Positions 31,854 to 44,645 of a stretch of DNA of 64,000 bases are shown piece after piece. The position numbers and the translations under genes are program-made. The stretch covers positions 62,021,330 through 62,085,329 of the forward strand of contig CM058232.1 in assembly GCA_030180135.1 (NCBI GenBank). Reading direction: 5' to 3'. This stretch comes from Orychophragmus violaceus. Taxonomy: Eukaryota; Streptophyta; Magnoliopsida; Brassicales; Brassicaceae. Within the stretch, counting starts at the first letter, position 1. The number at the start of each line of letters is the position of its first letter. Under the pieces are notes generated by a model. It worked only from the letters and a program-made list of their open reading frames with translations, searched no databases and was not told the origin of the DNA.

Positions 31854-34800
31854 ATGGGTGCTTCGTACCAAGAATCTTCATCGCTGCTTCTTCAAGATCT
31901 CAATGTGACGATCAAAGAATCATCACTCATTTTCCCATTTGAAGAAACCTTAACCCATGAAAGAAGATCTATGTTCTTGTCTAATGTCGACCAAATTCTC
32001 AACTTTGATGTCCAGACGGTCCATTTCTTCCGGCCAAAGAAAGATTTTCCTCCGGAGATTGTGTCGGAGAAGCTGAGAAAGGCGTTGGTGAGAGCAATGG
32101 ACGTTTACGAGTTTTTGGCCGGGAGACTTCGCCTGAACCCTAGATCTGGACGGTTGGATGTTGACTGTAACGGCGCCGGAGCAGGATTTGTAACGGCGGC
32201 GAGTGAGAACACTTTGGAGGAACTTGGAGATTTGGTTTATCCAAATCCTGCTTTTGCTAAATTGGTTACAAGTCAGCTTCAATGTTTGCCTAAAGATGAT
32301 AAACCATTGTTTGCTTTTCAGGTAACCATTGCCTACTACTGATTAATACTAAACATATACTTTTCCAAGTTAACTACATTGTTTTCGTGGACTAATATAT
32401 CACAATTTATGAGGGTACGTACATCATAAAATAAAAAGACGAATAAACTTTCGTAGAATCTTTAAGGAAAAAAAAAAAACAGAAGATCTAAGCAAATAAA
32501 GTATTTACATTCACTATTATACATATAAGCAGTAGAATCTGGTACTTGCTTAATAAGGACTATGTTGGTATCGGTTTTGGATTCGAATACGATTTCGATT
32601 TGCCAACGTAGGCAACTAACATGGCAACGGATTTGACTATTCCACATGTTGCAGAAATTAATTTAAGATTTGGTTCACGATCTGCCGATTATCAAAATTA
32701 TATGCACCATGTATGTACAATTGATTAGGGAGGTACATAGAAGCTAAATTAGTAGTTACGAATAAATATAGGCACGTACCATTTATACTTATGTACAAAT
32801 ATATTATATACCAAAGTTTCGGATTCTTAGTTTATCTAAACTAATAAAATATGTTACAAAATACATAATTTATGCAGTTACGAATTTTCTTACCCTAATT
32901 ATTTCTATTATTCCTATTTTAGTTTATATGTAAAGTTGTTATTAAAAAAAAAACGGTTTTTACAGTGAGATGCTTCTGTTTCCATTTTTGAGGAACATTA
33001 GACTTTAATTGAGTTTCTGGATGAAACAAACATTAATGAAGTATAACGAAACATGTAAACAAGTAATATGTCACATATATATACTCGGACATGTTCCAGT
33101 TTTGCCTAATAAGTTTGAAATTCTTCGAATGTACAACAACACTAACAGAGATATTTGCTTGTTATTTTTATTTTCTAGTTATATGAAAACTAGATGTGAT
33201 AAGTTGATGAGAGTAGAGACATAAAAGTGTTTAGGAAAAATTGTATTAAACTCTCATCAGAATAAAATACAATAGGCATAGACTTATATAGTAGTATAAT
33301 TAACATAATTTCTAAACTAATAAGGAATATAATATATTAGAGATAATGATAATTTTCCTATTCTTGGATATTCATTTTGATCCTTCCGAATTCTTTTAAA
33401 TTTTTTTTGATACGGTCGATCTTATCTCGATGTTTCAATACCCTCCTGCAAGCTCATACGTGAGATTGGACAAATCTTCAAAATATCGACAATATACCCT
33501 GCGGTCAGGTCATCAAATCGACGTTTATACTCGGTCGTAGAGTTCTTCAAAGACGTTGAAAATCTCCCATTAAGATGATGTCATAAAAAGTTATATAAAT
33601 ACTAAATATATGTTTTCAACCAACACAACAAATTGAGGTTTTACGCAATAACATATATAATTATCAGAGTAAAGAATTATATATTAAAAATCTTCATAAT
33701 TAACTTTAATTTATTTAGTTGTTGGTATTAATAAAACTATAGTATATGATTGCAAATTTGCGACATACAAATCTACTTATGCCGCATGAAGTTAACACGC
33801 TAAATTTCTTGGTTGCTCATTTATTGTTGAATCTCACCAAACATAAAGCAATCTAAGTTAATTTGACCAAATTCTCTGTACTATACTGCCAAATAATGCA
33901 TCATTTTCTAATGAGGTAGTTGTCAATATTCGAGAAAGCGTTGATTGATTATTCACAATGGGAAGAGTACATATAGGTACAATGTGAGAATATACGACAT
34001 ATACACAAAGATATCATAATATTCTCTAACTATCTAATTGGAAAGTATCCTTTTCCGTAACACTCCCCCTCAAGTTGGTGCGTGTAAATTGAGAACGCCC
34101 AACTTGGACCGTAGATAGTGAAACTGATCGCGACCCAGTGCTTTAGTAAATATGTCCGCCGGTTGTTCATGTGTAGAAATGTATGAGGTAGATACATTGC
34201 CGGCCGTGATTTCATCACGTATGAAGTGACAATCTCCTTCGATGTGCTTCGTGCGCTCATGAAATACAGAGTTTGCAGCAATATGAAGAGCAGCTTGACT
34301 GTCACAGAAGAGACGCATTGGCTGAGAGTGATCAATGCCAAGAAAAATCAGAACCTCTTTTAACCACAGCAATTCTGTGCAGGTCATAGCCATCGCGCGA
34401 TACTCCGCTTCGGCTGAAGAAAGAGATACACGGGACTGTTTCTTTGTCTTCCAATGTACCGGAGATGTATCAAGCATGACCATATATCCCGTGAGAGAAC
34501 GACGTGTTTCAGGGCATGTGTTGAAGTCCGAGTCGCAATAAGCAGTCACTTGTAACTTAGCCTTAGATGAAAGTTCAATACCTTGGCCCGGTGCAGATTT
34601 TAAGTAACGAACAACACGTTGAGCCGCTTCCCAATGATCATCAAGTGGTATCTGCATAAATTGAGCGAGTATGTTGACGGCATAGCTCAATTCCGGTCTA
34701 GTATGAGTTAGGTAAACAAGGCGACCCACAAGACGACGGTACTTGTCCGGAGCCGGGAAAGGCGAGCTTTTAGAAGACAATAGCGTGTGATTCTGCTCAA

Positions 34801-37800
34801 GAGGAGTATCAGCCGGTCGAGCACCAGAGAGTCCACACTCGTCGATAATGTCAAGGCAGTACTTACGTTGAGAGAGATAGATACCGTCAGGACCTCGTGC
34901 TACCTCGATTCCCAAAAAATACTTTAATGCCCCGAGATCTTTCATCTTAAAGCATCGACTGAGATAATCTTTAAACGCGGTGATCACTCCTGAGTCGTTT
35001 CCTGATACGATTAGATCGTCTACATAGACGAGAACGTGCAAAACAACTGATCCACGTACATAAGCAAACAGAGAATTGTCCTTGTGAGACCGAACAAAAC
35101 CATACTTGAGAAGAGCCGTGGATAGTTTTGAGAACCAGCAGCGTGGAGCTTGACGTAGACCGTAAATGGATTTCTTCAGTTTGCAAACCAACGATGAATC
35201 AGCTGGAAGAAATCCCGGAGGTGGTTTCATATAAATGTCTTCGTCTAGATCGCCATGTAGAAAGGCGTTGTGAACATCCATTTGGTGGAGTTCCCAATTG
35301 CGAACGGCCGCAATACTGAGCAGAACTCGGACAGTTTGCATCTTGGCAACAGGTGCGAATGTGTCAGAGAAATCAATGCCCTCCTTTTGATGATTACCGA
35401 GTGCAACAAGACGCGCCTTATGTCTTTCAAGAGACCCATCAGAGTTGAACTTCAACCGATAAACCCACTTTGATCCGAGTGATTTAACTCCTGGTGGTAA
35501 TCGTTCGAGATTCCATGTATTATTGAGCTCCAAAGCATCAATTTCTTTACGCATTGCATCACGCCAAGCTGGTAACTGAAATGCTTGTCTATACGTGACC
35601 GGTTCATCTGCAGCACTAATAGCTGCAAGAAAAATACGATGCGCCGAACCAAACTGTCCACATGATAAGTAGTTAGTTATAGGATAGAGACACGTACCGG
35701 ATGATGCCGATGGAGCGTCTGATGAGAGAGAGAGAGAGGGTTTATCACATCGAGCTGAGTAGACTTCGTAAGGTGCAAGTCTCACAGATGGTTGTCGTTG
35801 TCTATGCCCACGTCCAAGTGGTTCTGTGCCGAGATCAAATGAGTCCGTGTCATTGGCGATATCAGGAGAAGCAGGGTCATCGGGATCACTTGACGACGAT
35901 GAACTCCCCCTGTTTTCCATAGGTGTGGAGGGAAGAATATGTTCCTCATCATCCGCAGAGAGCACTGGAGCAACAGCTACAGGCGGCAAAACAGATGTCA
36001 CGGCTTCATTCGCAGAGTATGGGAATGTGGATTCTTGAAACACAACATCACGCGAGACAAAGAAGTCTTGTTTTTCTATGTCATAAACCCGCCATCCTTT
36101 CTGGTTGTGAGGATAGCCCAGAAAGATACACTTCCGACTACGTTCTTGAAATTTATCATGGGAAGCCGAGTGTCGTTTGGCAAAGCATAGACAACCGAAA
36201 ATCCTGAGATGATCGTAAGTCGAAGAGGTAGAAAACAGAAGCTCATAAGGAGTGCGCCCGTTGAGTAATGGTGTAGGCGTACGATTAATTAAGTACGCAG
36301 CTGTAAGAACACTTTCACCCCAAAACTTGATCGGGAGATTGGCTTGGAAGAGTAAAGAGCGCGCCATGTTGAGTATGTGGCGATGCTTACGTTCAACTCT
36401 CCCGTTCTGCTGAGGAGTGTATACACACGAGGTCTGATGCTCAATGCCGTGGTCTTTGAAATACGATCGGAGACTGAGAAATTCACTCCCATTATCACTA
36501 CGAACTGTCTTGACGATTTGACCAAATTGTTTAAGAGCCATTGCAATGAACTGTTTAAGACGATCTGCTACTTCACTTTTAGCTAGAAGTAAATAGGTCC
36601 AAACAGCCCGTGAGTGATCATCAACCACTGTAAGAAAGTAGTGTGCTCCACATGTAGAAGCAGTTTTGTACGGTCCCCAAACATCACAATGAATCAATGA
36701 AAAACATGCTTCAGCTTTATTAATGCTTTCGGAAAAAACCGATCTTGTTTGTTTTGCTTGAATACAAACTTCGCAGAAATCATCAATGTCTTTGCTAGAA
36801 TGAGTAAAATCTTCTAAAGTAGATAAAATACTAGATAGAACTTTCGTAGACGGATGCCCCAGTCGTTCATGCCAAAGAGTCTTGCTCGATTTCTGAACAC
36901 TGTTAGCTTTTCCTGCAACTGCTCCACGAAAGTGATAAACCCCATCTCTCTCTTCACCTGCTCCAATCAGCATCTTCGAAGTACGGTCCTGTATAACACA
37001 CATTTTGTCAGTGAACATTGCATAGCAAGACATCTCACGAAGTAGACGAGCCAAAGATATAAGAGTGCAAGAGAGATCGGGAACATATAGAACACGGGTG
37101 AGTGTAATATGATCGCCGAGATGCATTGTTCCTTCCTGAGTAGCGAACGTGTGCTTTCCGTTCGGAAGGACAATGATACTTCGAGCAATATCATGTATAT
37201 CGAGGAGCAAATCGATGTCACCTGTCATATGGTGAGACGCTCCAGAATCAAGCAGGAAATCAACACAAGAAGGCTTACCGGACAACTTTTCTTGGCTTTG
37301 TGACTGATCAGACTTTAAGAGGTTGACAATGGCTGACCATGTCTCCTTACTTACGCCAGGAAGATCAGGAGCATCTTCAGGTGCCGTCACTTGAGCATTG
37401 TTAGCTCGAAAACCAGAATAACGGCCTCGTCCTCGACCGCGGTTTGACCCTCGTCCTCTGCCTCTTGTTGTTTCTGATCGAGCAGAGACACGTGAATCAC
37501 CGTGTTTCTCAATATACCAGTCGGGAAGCCCATGAAGCTGGAAGCATGTATCCACCGAGTGATTTGTTCTCCCACAATGAGTGCACGGTCCTTGGTTGAG
37601 ACGTGTTACAGACGCAATAGCATTTACTCCTGTTTTCACCGCAAATCCAACTGCATCGATTCGTTCTTCTTTGCTCCTTGCGACCGTGTGATGTCTCTCT
37701 TCTCCAATTACTTCAGAGTAAACATGATCGAGACTTAACTCAGTGTCTCGATTTAGACGACTTAGAATATTTGTCCTTGTAGTGCCGAAACGCGATCCAT

Positions 37801-40325
37801 CCAGTCCCATTAGGAACTGATGAATTCGCTCAAGATCCCGACGTTGCACCTGTTTGGTTTGCTGAGGGCAACTCGGATTAGCACAGCAGCAATCAATGAG
37901 TGGTTCGAAGTCATCTAAGTCATCCCACATCACCTTTAATTTTCCAAAATAGTCTGCCACTTCCTGCCCATCTTGCGTACATGCCACAATAGACGACTTT
38001 ATTTGATGGACTCGAGAGGCGTTACCAATAGAATAACGTGCCTTTAAGCTCTCCCACAAGGCTTTTGCACTGTCGACGAACGAGATCACCTTCTGCACCT
38101 TCGGATCGAGACTCGCATAGAGCCACCCAACAAGCATTGAGTTCGTCTGGATCCAGCGTTGATGTTCAGGAGCATCTGCCGCTGGTTTTGGTAAGGATCC
38201 GTCAATGAACCCAAGCTTGTGTTTGGCCATCAGATTGTTACGAGCTACTTTAGCCCACTTCTCATAGTTTTCACCAGTGAGGAGCATGGGAGTCAATACA
38301 TGGTGTGGATGATCCGAGGAAGATAAGTAGTACGGAGACGACGAGATCCCCTCAGAAACCGTGGTGGTTAAGGCTCCTGTCTGTCCAGCCATCGAGTAGA
38401 GGTAGTTAGGTTTAGTAGAAAATAGAGATAGATAGTAGGTAGTAGATAGTTTGTAGAGAAAGCTTTAGAGGTAGAAGATGATAGCGGCTAGGGTTTTTAG
38501 GTTTCCCTTAGCTCTGATACCATGTCAATATTCGAGAAAGCGTTGATTGATTATTCACAATGGGAAGAGTACATATAGGTACAATGTGAGAATATACGAC
38601 ATATACACAAAGATATCATAATATTCTCTAACTATCTAATTGGAAAGTATCCTTTTCCGTAACAGTAGTAGAAACTAGTCTTTGTCTATAATAATTGTCG
38701 TCTAATTCACTCCAAAAACTAGTTCAAAATTTGAGGATTGCAACATTATTTATATATTGCTTAAAACTTTGTTCCAACGGATGTGGGATATTAATATCGT
38801 CTATATCTTTAAAATGTGTTGGAGTCTGAATACTCTTGTCTATTACTATAAGTTATAACCGTATTCCGATGATTTGTGCCAGCTTTGCCGTGCCCCCACG
38901 ACTTAACTAGTGCTCGAAATTTATAATTTACCGGAGTTTTAGTCCTACGCAACTAACACACTTAACCCCCCAAAAACAAAGATTTCCAGTAAATTGTAAC
39001 TGTTACAGAACTGTAATTTCTTGGATATGCATGAAAATAGTTTCCAACTATTTTATAGATATAGGCTAAAGCAAACTAGTTGTGATTTTTTCACGAAGTA
39101 AAATATTTTGTAGAACTTTGAATACTTCTAAGAATTTAGTTTATAAAAAAGAATCACAAATCTTATCAAGTGTTATGGCGTGACTGACTTTCTGTTATAT
39201 ATTTACTATTTTGATAATCATGCAAAGTTTCATATATATTCAAAATTAACTCTCTTTTTTTTTCCCCCTTTTAACAACAGTCTATAGAACTTTTTATCTT
39301 TAATTAACGAAACAATATATATATAACTAGGAAAAAACTTGTTTGCAAGTGATTCAGAATGAAATCTCCGAAGTTTGTCTTTATAATTGAGTCATGGAGA
39401 TTATATATGTACTTAAAATTTTAAACTTTGGCAGGTGACATCATTCAAATGCGGCGGATTTGCAATGGGAATCTCAACAAACCATACAACGTTCGATGGA
39501 ATTAGTTTCAAAACATTTCTCGATAACTTAGCCTCTCTACTAAGTGAGAAGCCCTTATCAACACCTCCATGCAACGACCGTACTCTTCTCAAAGCTCGTA
39601 CTCCGCCATGTGTCACATTCCCACACCACGAGCTTGTCCAGCTCCAAGACTCGGAGACAACGACAGTCTTCGAAGCTACTTCAGAGCACTTAGACTTCAA
39701 CATCTTCAAGCTATCCTCTCAACAAATCTTGAGGCTCAAGGAGAAGGCCTCGGAGAGTATGAGTAATGGTTGTGTTCGTGTGACGGGTTTCAACGTCGTA
39801 ACCGCTTTGGTTTGGAGGTGCAAGGCACTCTCTTTAGTAAAAGAAGAAGAAGTGGACGATCTTGAACATGAATCAACCATTCTTTACGCTGTGGACATCA
39901 GAGGGAGGCTGGATCCTCAGCTTCCCTCTTCGTACACCGGAAACGCGGTTTTAACTGCGTACGCAAAGGCAAAACGAAAGGTATTGCTCGAAGAACCGTT
40001 TGGGAGGATTGTGGAAATGGTAGGAGAAGGGGCGAATCGGATAACAGATGAATACGCGAGATCAGCTATAGATTGGGGAGAGATGTACAAAGGGTTTCCA
40101 CATGGGGAAGTTTTGGTTTCTTCGTGGTGGAAACTGGGATTTGAGGAGGTTGATTATCCATGGGGAAAGCCGAAATATTGCTGTCCCGTTGTGTATCATC
40201 GGAAAGACATTGTTTTGCTGTTTCCTGACATTGATGGAGATAGTAAAGGTGTCTATGTGTTGGCTGCATTCCCTTCTACGGAGATGACCAAGTTTCAGAA
40301 ATGGTTTGAAGACACCCTTTGCTGA
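31854..40325 (+). CDS. BAHD acyltransferase (two exons, very long intron)
   Basis: Exon one is 31854-32321 (156 codons, ending CAG before GTAACC). Exon two is 39435-40325 (after TTTGGCAG, starting GTGACATCATTC). Joined in frame they give 452 aa, the usual BAHD length, with no stop. BAHD enzymes transfer an acyl group from acyl-CoA to an alcohol or amine in the cytosol. The catalytic HXXXD motif is HTTFD (residues 173-177). The structural DFGWG motif appears as DYPWG (396-400), a variant that may be normal for the subfamily. The start MGASYQESSSLLLQDL fits a TATA box 85 bp upstream. The sequence strongly recalls the GLAUCE (At1g65450)-type group, from memory and unverified; substrate unknown. 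The 7113-bp intron contains an antisense copia element. The exons look intact; correct splicing is not shown. Confidence 0.9.
32322..33920 (+). other. Intron of the BAHD gene, left of the copia insertion
   Basis: AT-rich intron sequence beginning at the GTAACC donor. I see no gene or clear element here. Together with 38665-39434 it makes a pre-insertion intron of about 2.37 kb, itself long for a BAHD gene. Confidence 0.7.
33921..34062 (-). repeat. 3' LTR of the intronic copia element
   Basis: 142 bp. Starts TGTTACGGAAAAGG and ends CGAATATTGACA in element orientation. Identical to the 5' LTR at 38523-38664. Confidence 0.95.
34070..38392 (-). CDS. Gag-Pol polyprotein of the intronic copia element, intact
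   Basis: One frame of 1440 aa from ATG at 38392 to TGA at 34072-34070. Gag comes first (PYYLSSSDHPHHVL near 20; LTGENYEKWAKVARNNLM near 38), with a zinc knuckle at 270-283 (C-X2-C-X4-H-X4-C). Protease has LDSGASHHM (381-389). Integrase has the zinc-binding WHERLGHP (507) with CEVC (540), and the catalytic SDNGSEF (632-638) and NGRVERK (663-669). Reverse transcriptase has MDVHNAFLHGDLDEDIYM (1038-1055) and the active-site YVDD (1123-1126). RNase H has YCDSDF, SSAEAEYRAM and FCDSQAAL towards the end. The order PR-IN-RT-RH defines copia. Every catalytic motif is present. The stop codon lies within the purine tract GAGGGGGAG, seven bases before the LTR. Confidence 0.96.
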   Translation of the reverse strand: MAGQTGALTTTVSEGISSSPYYLSSSDHPHHVLTPMLLTGENYEKWAKVARNNLMAKHKLGFIDGSLPKPAADAPEHQRWIQTNSMLVGWLYASLDPKVQKVISFVDSAKALWESLKARYSIGNASRVHQIKSSIVACTQDGQEVADYFGKLKVMWDDLDDFEPLIDCCCANPSCPQQTKQVQRRDLERIHQFLMGLDGSRFGTTRTNILSRLNRDTELSLDHVYSEVIGEERHHTVARSKEERIDAVGFAVKTGVNAIASVTRLNQGPCTHCGRTNHSVDTCFQLHGLPDWYIEKHGDSRVSARSETTRGRGRGSNRGRGRGRYSGFRANNAQVTAPEDAPDLPGVSKETWSAIVNLLKSDQSQSQEKLSGKPSCVDFLLDSGASHHMTGDIDLLLDIHDIARSIIVLPNGKHTFATQEGTMHLGDHITLTRVLYVPDLSCTLISLARLLREMSCYAMFTDKMCVIQDRTSKMLIGAGEERDGVYHFRGAVAGKANSVQKSSKTLWHERLGHPSTKVLSSILSTLEDFTHSSKDIDDFCEVCIQAKQTRSVFSESINKAEACFSLIHCDVWGPYKTASTCGAHYFLTVVDDHSRAVWTYLLLAKSEVADRLKQFIAMALKQFGQIVKTVRSDNGSEFLSLRSYFKDHGIEHQTSCVYTPQQNGRVERKHRHILNMARSLLFQANLPIKFWGESVLTAAYLINRTPTPLLNGRTPYELLFSTSSTYDHLRIFGCLCFAKRHSASHDKFQERSRKCIFLGYPHNQKGWRVYDIEKQDFFVSRDVVFQESTFPYSANEAVTSVLPPVAVAPVLSADDEEHILPSTPMENRGSSSSSSDPDDPASPDIANDTDSFDLGTEPLGRGHRQRQPSVRLAPYEVYSARCDKPSLSLSSDAPSASSGTCLYPITNYLSCGQFGSAHRIFLAAISAADEPVTYRQAFQLPAWRDAMRKEIDALELNNTWNLERLPPGVKSLGSKWVYRLKFNSDGSLERHKARLVALGNHQKEGIDFSDTFAPVAKMQTVRVLLSIAAVRNWELHQMDVHNAFLHGDLDEDIYMKPPPGFLPADSSLVCKLKKSIYGLRQAPRCWFSKLSTALLKYGFVRSHKDNSLFAYVRGSVVLHVLVYVDDLIVSGNDSGVITAFKDYLSRCFKMKDLGALKYFLGIEVARGPDGIYLSQRKYCLDIIDECGLSGARPADTPLEQNHTLLSSKSSPFPAPDKYRRLVGRLVYLTHTRPELSYAVNILAQFMQIPLDDHWEAAQRVVRYLKSAPGQGIELSSKAKLQVTAYCDSDFNTCPETRRSLTGYMVMLDTSPVHWKTKKQSRVSLSSAEAEYRAMAMTCTELLWLKEVLIFLGIDHSQPMRLFCDSQAALHIAANSVFHERTKHIEGDCHFIRDEITAGNVSTSYISTHEQPADIFTKALGRDQFHYLRSKLGVLNLHAPT
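38512..38522 (-). promoter_or_regulatory. Primer-binding site of the intronic copia element
   Basis: The minus strand reads TGGTATCAGAG directly after the LTR end, continuing CTAAGGGAAACC. It fits initiator tRNA-Met, the usual copia primer. Confidence 0.9.
38523..38664 (-). repeat. 5' LTR of the intronic copia element
   Basis: 142 bp, identical to 33921-34062. At this size U3, R and U5 must all be very short. Confidence 0.95.
38665..39434 (+). other. Intron of the BAHD gene, right of the copia insertion
   Basis: AT-rich, ending with TTTAAACTTTGGCAG at 39434, a good acceptor before exon two. No other feature seen. Confidence 0.7.
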
Positions 40326-41728
40326 TTTCTTTGCATTGGTATTTCTTAATTTTACTTCATTAAAAAAGAACACGAGAGGTGAAGAATTTGGTTTAAGAGT
40401 TGGTTTTTTAATATAGATTTTTTTTTTCAATATTATAAGACTTAAAACTAAATAAAATACGATTTTTAAAAATCTCATAATGCATGTTCACCCAAAAAAA
40501 GACAAATCAGTATGATTTGGTTCGGTTGAAATTTAATTTTGTTTTTAGATAAAAAATAAATTAAAATATTTATATATAATAGTTGATGGACTCTCCATCT
40601 ATTGACACATCATCATTTATAAACCACTAAAAATGAATATGTACTCATAATTAACTATTCAATTTAAAATATTTAATTTCAATTTAATTATTTATAAAAC
40701 AAATATAATATAATATAAATAAAACTAAATCAAAATTGAACATTAAAATACCATAAACGTATAAATATAAATATAATATAAGATATTTGGTAAATTAGGC
40801 CTAAAAAGATAGATTTATAAAAAAAACATAAAAGAGTATTAATATATGATTTAAATGCATCTTTTCATATAATCATCTCCCACTAAAACTTTTTAAACAT
40901 ATTATTAAAATCAAAGATTTTTTTTAAAAAATTTTAAAATATGCAAATAATGAAATATATGTAAAAATTAGCAAAATGATTAAACTTTAAAAAAATTAGT
41001 TTAATACATATAAATATGTATAAAATAATGTCTAAAAAACTAAAAGGACGATATTTAAAACCAAATAAAATAAAAATTAATAAAACGCAAGAAAAATCTG
41101 CAATTAAAAAATAAAATAAAATAATATTATTGATAACAAAAACTAGATCAAAATATGCATAATAAAAAAAAAATGCATGTTAGTGCATATTATATCCTAT
41201 GAATTATCAGAAAAACATAAATTATAAAGAAAAAATCTGAAATATATTAGACATTCGCAAATTAAATTAAAACCTGCACACTAAGGCAAATACTCTCCTA
41301 GTTAATAAATAATTATTTAATAAAAACTCAGTTTCTATAATATGAGAAAACCTGTTTCATTTTAGTTTCCCTTCAATATTTTTAGTATAAATAAAATATA
41401 AAATTTAGTGAATTTCGGTTTATTTTGGCTTAAACTAAAATCAGCCTTTTGGTATTTTTTTGAATAATTTTATATATAATTAGCTATTTTCTCTCTATTT
41501 AGGCTTATCCACATCATCAAATAAATACTAAACTACTATTAAGGTCTCCATTAATTAACATATATTATTATATACTATTTTTCACTAAAAAGTCTATTAT
41601 TAATGTCTTAAAATGAATTTTTTAAAAAATTAAAAAATAATTTATATATACAGAACATTCAAAATAAGTTTGATAAATATACAATTAAAAAATTCTAATT
41701 GAACAATAAATAGTTTTTTAAAGAAATA

Positions 41729-41771
<43 letters not shown>

Positions 41772-43470
41772 GATACAAAAATAAATTCACTATTTAAGAG
41801 ATACATATTTAAAATTTAAAATTCTGTTTTACTAGTGTTAAAGTAAAATTCACGTTAAATATCAAAATAAGATATTTGTAAATAATTGCATACAAATTTT
41901 ACATATATTATTATAATATATAAATCTTTAGAAATTATGCATATATTTACTGATTTTTAGAAGAAGAATATTTTTTTAACAAAATTATATATGTAAAGGA
42001 AAATATTAATGATTGTTCAAATTGTTGTATTAAGTTTATGAAAATAAAAACATCAAGGTAAATATATGAAAATATCTAATATTGAGAATGATATATGAAA
42101 TAAGAAACATTTTATAATGTTTATTTGAGAATAATAAAAGTTAAGATTTTTTTTATTGAAATTTGTAAAACTATGAAAATTAAAATAAAGATATGTTTTA
42201 AAGATTATTTATTAATAAATATTTACAATGATAATATATTATAAATATTTAAAATTAAATTAAATTATATGCGAGGAGAGAACATTGTATTATTTGATGC
42301 TCAAGTCAACAAAAATAAATTACATAATTGATCAAAGAAAAGTCTACCAAAATGAACTAGTGAAAAATAATTATATAATTTGCGAGAAAAGAAAATATAT
42401 AAACATGTTAGAAGGGCAACTAGCACAACTTTGAAGATGGAGAGAGAATGTAATTAAACTAAAAACTGAAAACTCGAAAAATATATGTAAAAATTAAAAT
42501 AAAATCGTTCTTATCTCATTTATTGTGTAAAATGAATGATTAATCATAAAGTTATTAAATTATGGTTCATATTCTCAAATTTATATTGATTTATCATTTC
42601 AAATTTATATAGTAATATTGATAGTCAATAATCTATATTGTTAATAGAATAAAAATAATTTCAACATTTTATTGTTTAAACATATGCGTAATTCGCGGGG
42701 ATATAATTCAAGAGAAGTGATTTGAGCTGTCATTGTTTCTCGTATTGGTTGATTACTTACTTATCCTTAATAAAATTAATATTTTTACTAGATTAAAAGT
42801 TTCATTATTTATTATATTGGTCTAATAATTAGTTTTACTAGATTTTGATATGCGCTGAGGGCACAATTTTATTTTGATTTGGCTTTTGTTTGTTCTTCTA
42901 TGTTTTTACACTTGTTTATTCGAAATTTTTTTGTTGGTTATATAGTTTAATTTTTTCCCGATTATACACCGTTGAAGATGTTTTTTGCAGTTTATTAACA
43001 TTACATGTTTTATATATTTTCCAATTATTTTTATATAATTTTTGAGTTTATCGTTACATTAATGAACTGAATAATATAGAATCATAAACACAAAACTAAT
43101 CAATTTTGTCTCGCTATATGTTTTTATAAAATTATTGATGACCCACCGACATCAACAAACCAAAGTTGTCCATGGTGATCTATTTACTTGGATTGATGTC
43201 ACACCCCAAATTAAACATTTCGAGATCATTTGTTCTGAATAATTATTCTAAAGGCTTGAGCATGCATATTGCTTAAGCCCAACCTGATTAGAATTAATAA
43301 ATTATAGAAAAGTAACATCACAAACATAAACTTTAGTACCAAGTTATCATCCAAACAAAAATACACAAAAAATTAAAAGAAGTTATGTTCAGAAACTTCT
43401 TTTCCAATATTCAAGTTCTTAAAAAGCATAACATAAGACACAAGTAGTAACAAAAAAAAAATCAAGATTT
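40326..43470. other. AT-rich intergenic region with possible decayed Helitron pieces
   Basis: No gene is supported. Two stretches resemble Helitron 5' ends (TATATAATAGTTGATGGACT near 40576 and TATATAATTAGC.. near 41475, each followed by a CTCTCC/CTCTCT box and CACATCATC). A 3'-like end CTCTCCTAGTT is at 41286-41296, and a minus-strand-like end ACTAGATTTTGATATGCGC is at 42837. All hairpins are decayed. An (AT)n microsatellite is listed separately. Confidence 0.35.
41732..41768. repeat. (AT)n microsatellite
   Basis: About 37 bp of uninterrupted TA dinucleotides. Confidence 0.95.
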
Positions 43471-43479
43471 ATTGGAACA

Positions 43480-44645
<1,166 letters not shown>

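Larger units (their letters stand above)
33921..38664 (-). mobile_element. Young, apparently complete Ty1/copia retrotransposon in the BAHD intron
   Basis: 4744 bp bounded by a perfect 5-bp duplication GTAGT (33916-33920 and 38665-38669). The two 142-bp LTRs (33921-34062 and 38523-38664) are identical base for base. On the minus strand the order is LTR, PBS, one 1440-codon ORF, PPT, LTR. No disabling change is seen. It lies antisense to the host gene and removes no exon. Confidence 0.96.

Noticed and set aside
34335..38200. Many plus-strand frames inside the intronic copia element
   Set aside because: They are shadows of the 1440-codon minus-strand polyprotein.
40576..42841. One or more complete Helitrons
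   Set aside because: End-like words exist, but the hairpins and A/T borders are too decayed to fix; kept only as a low-confidence note.
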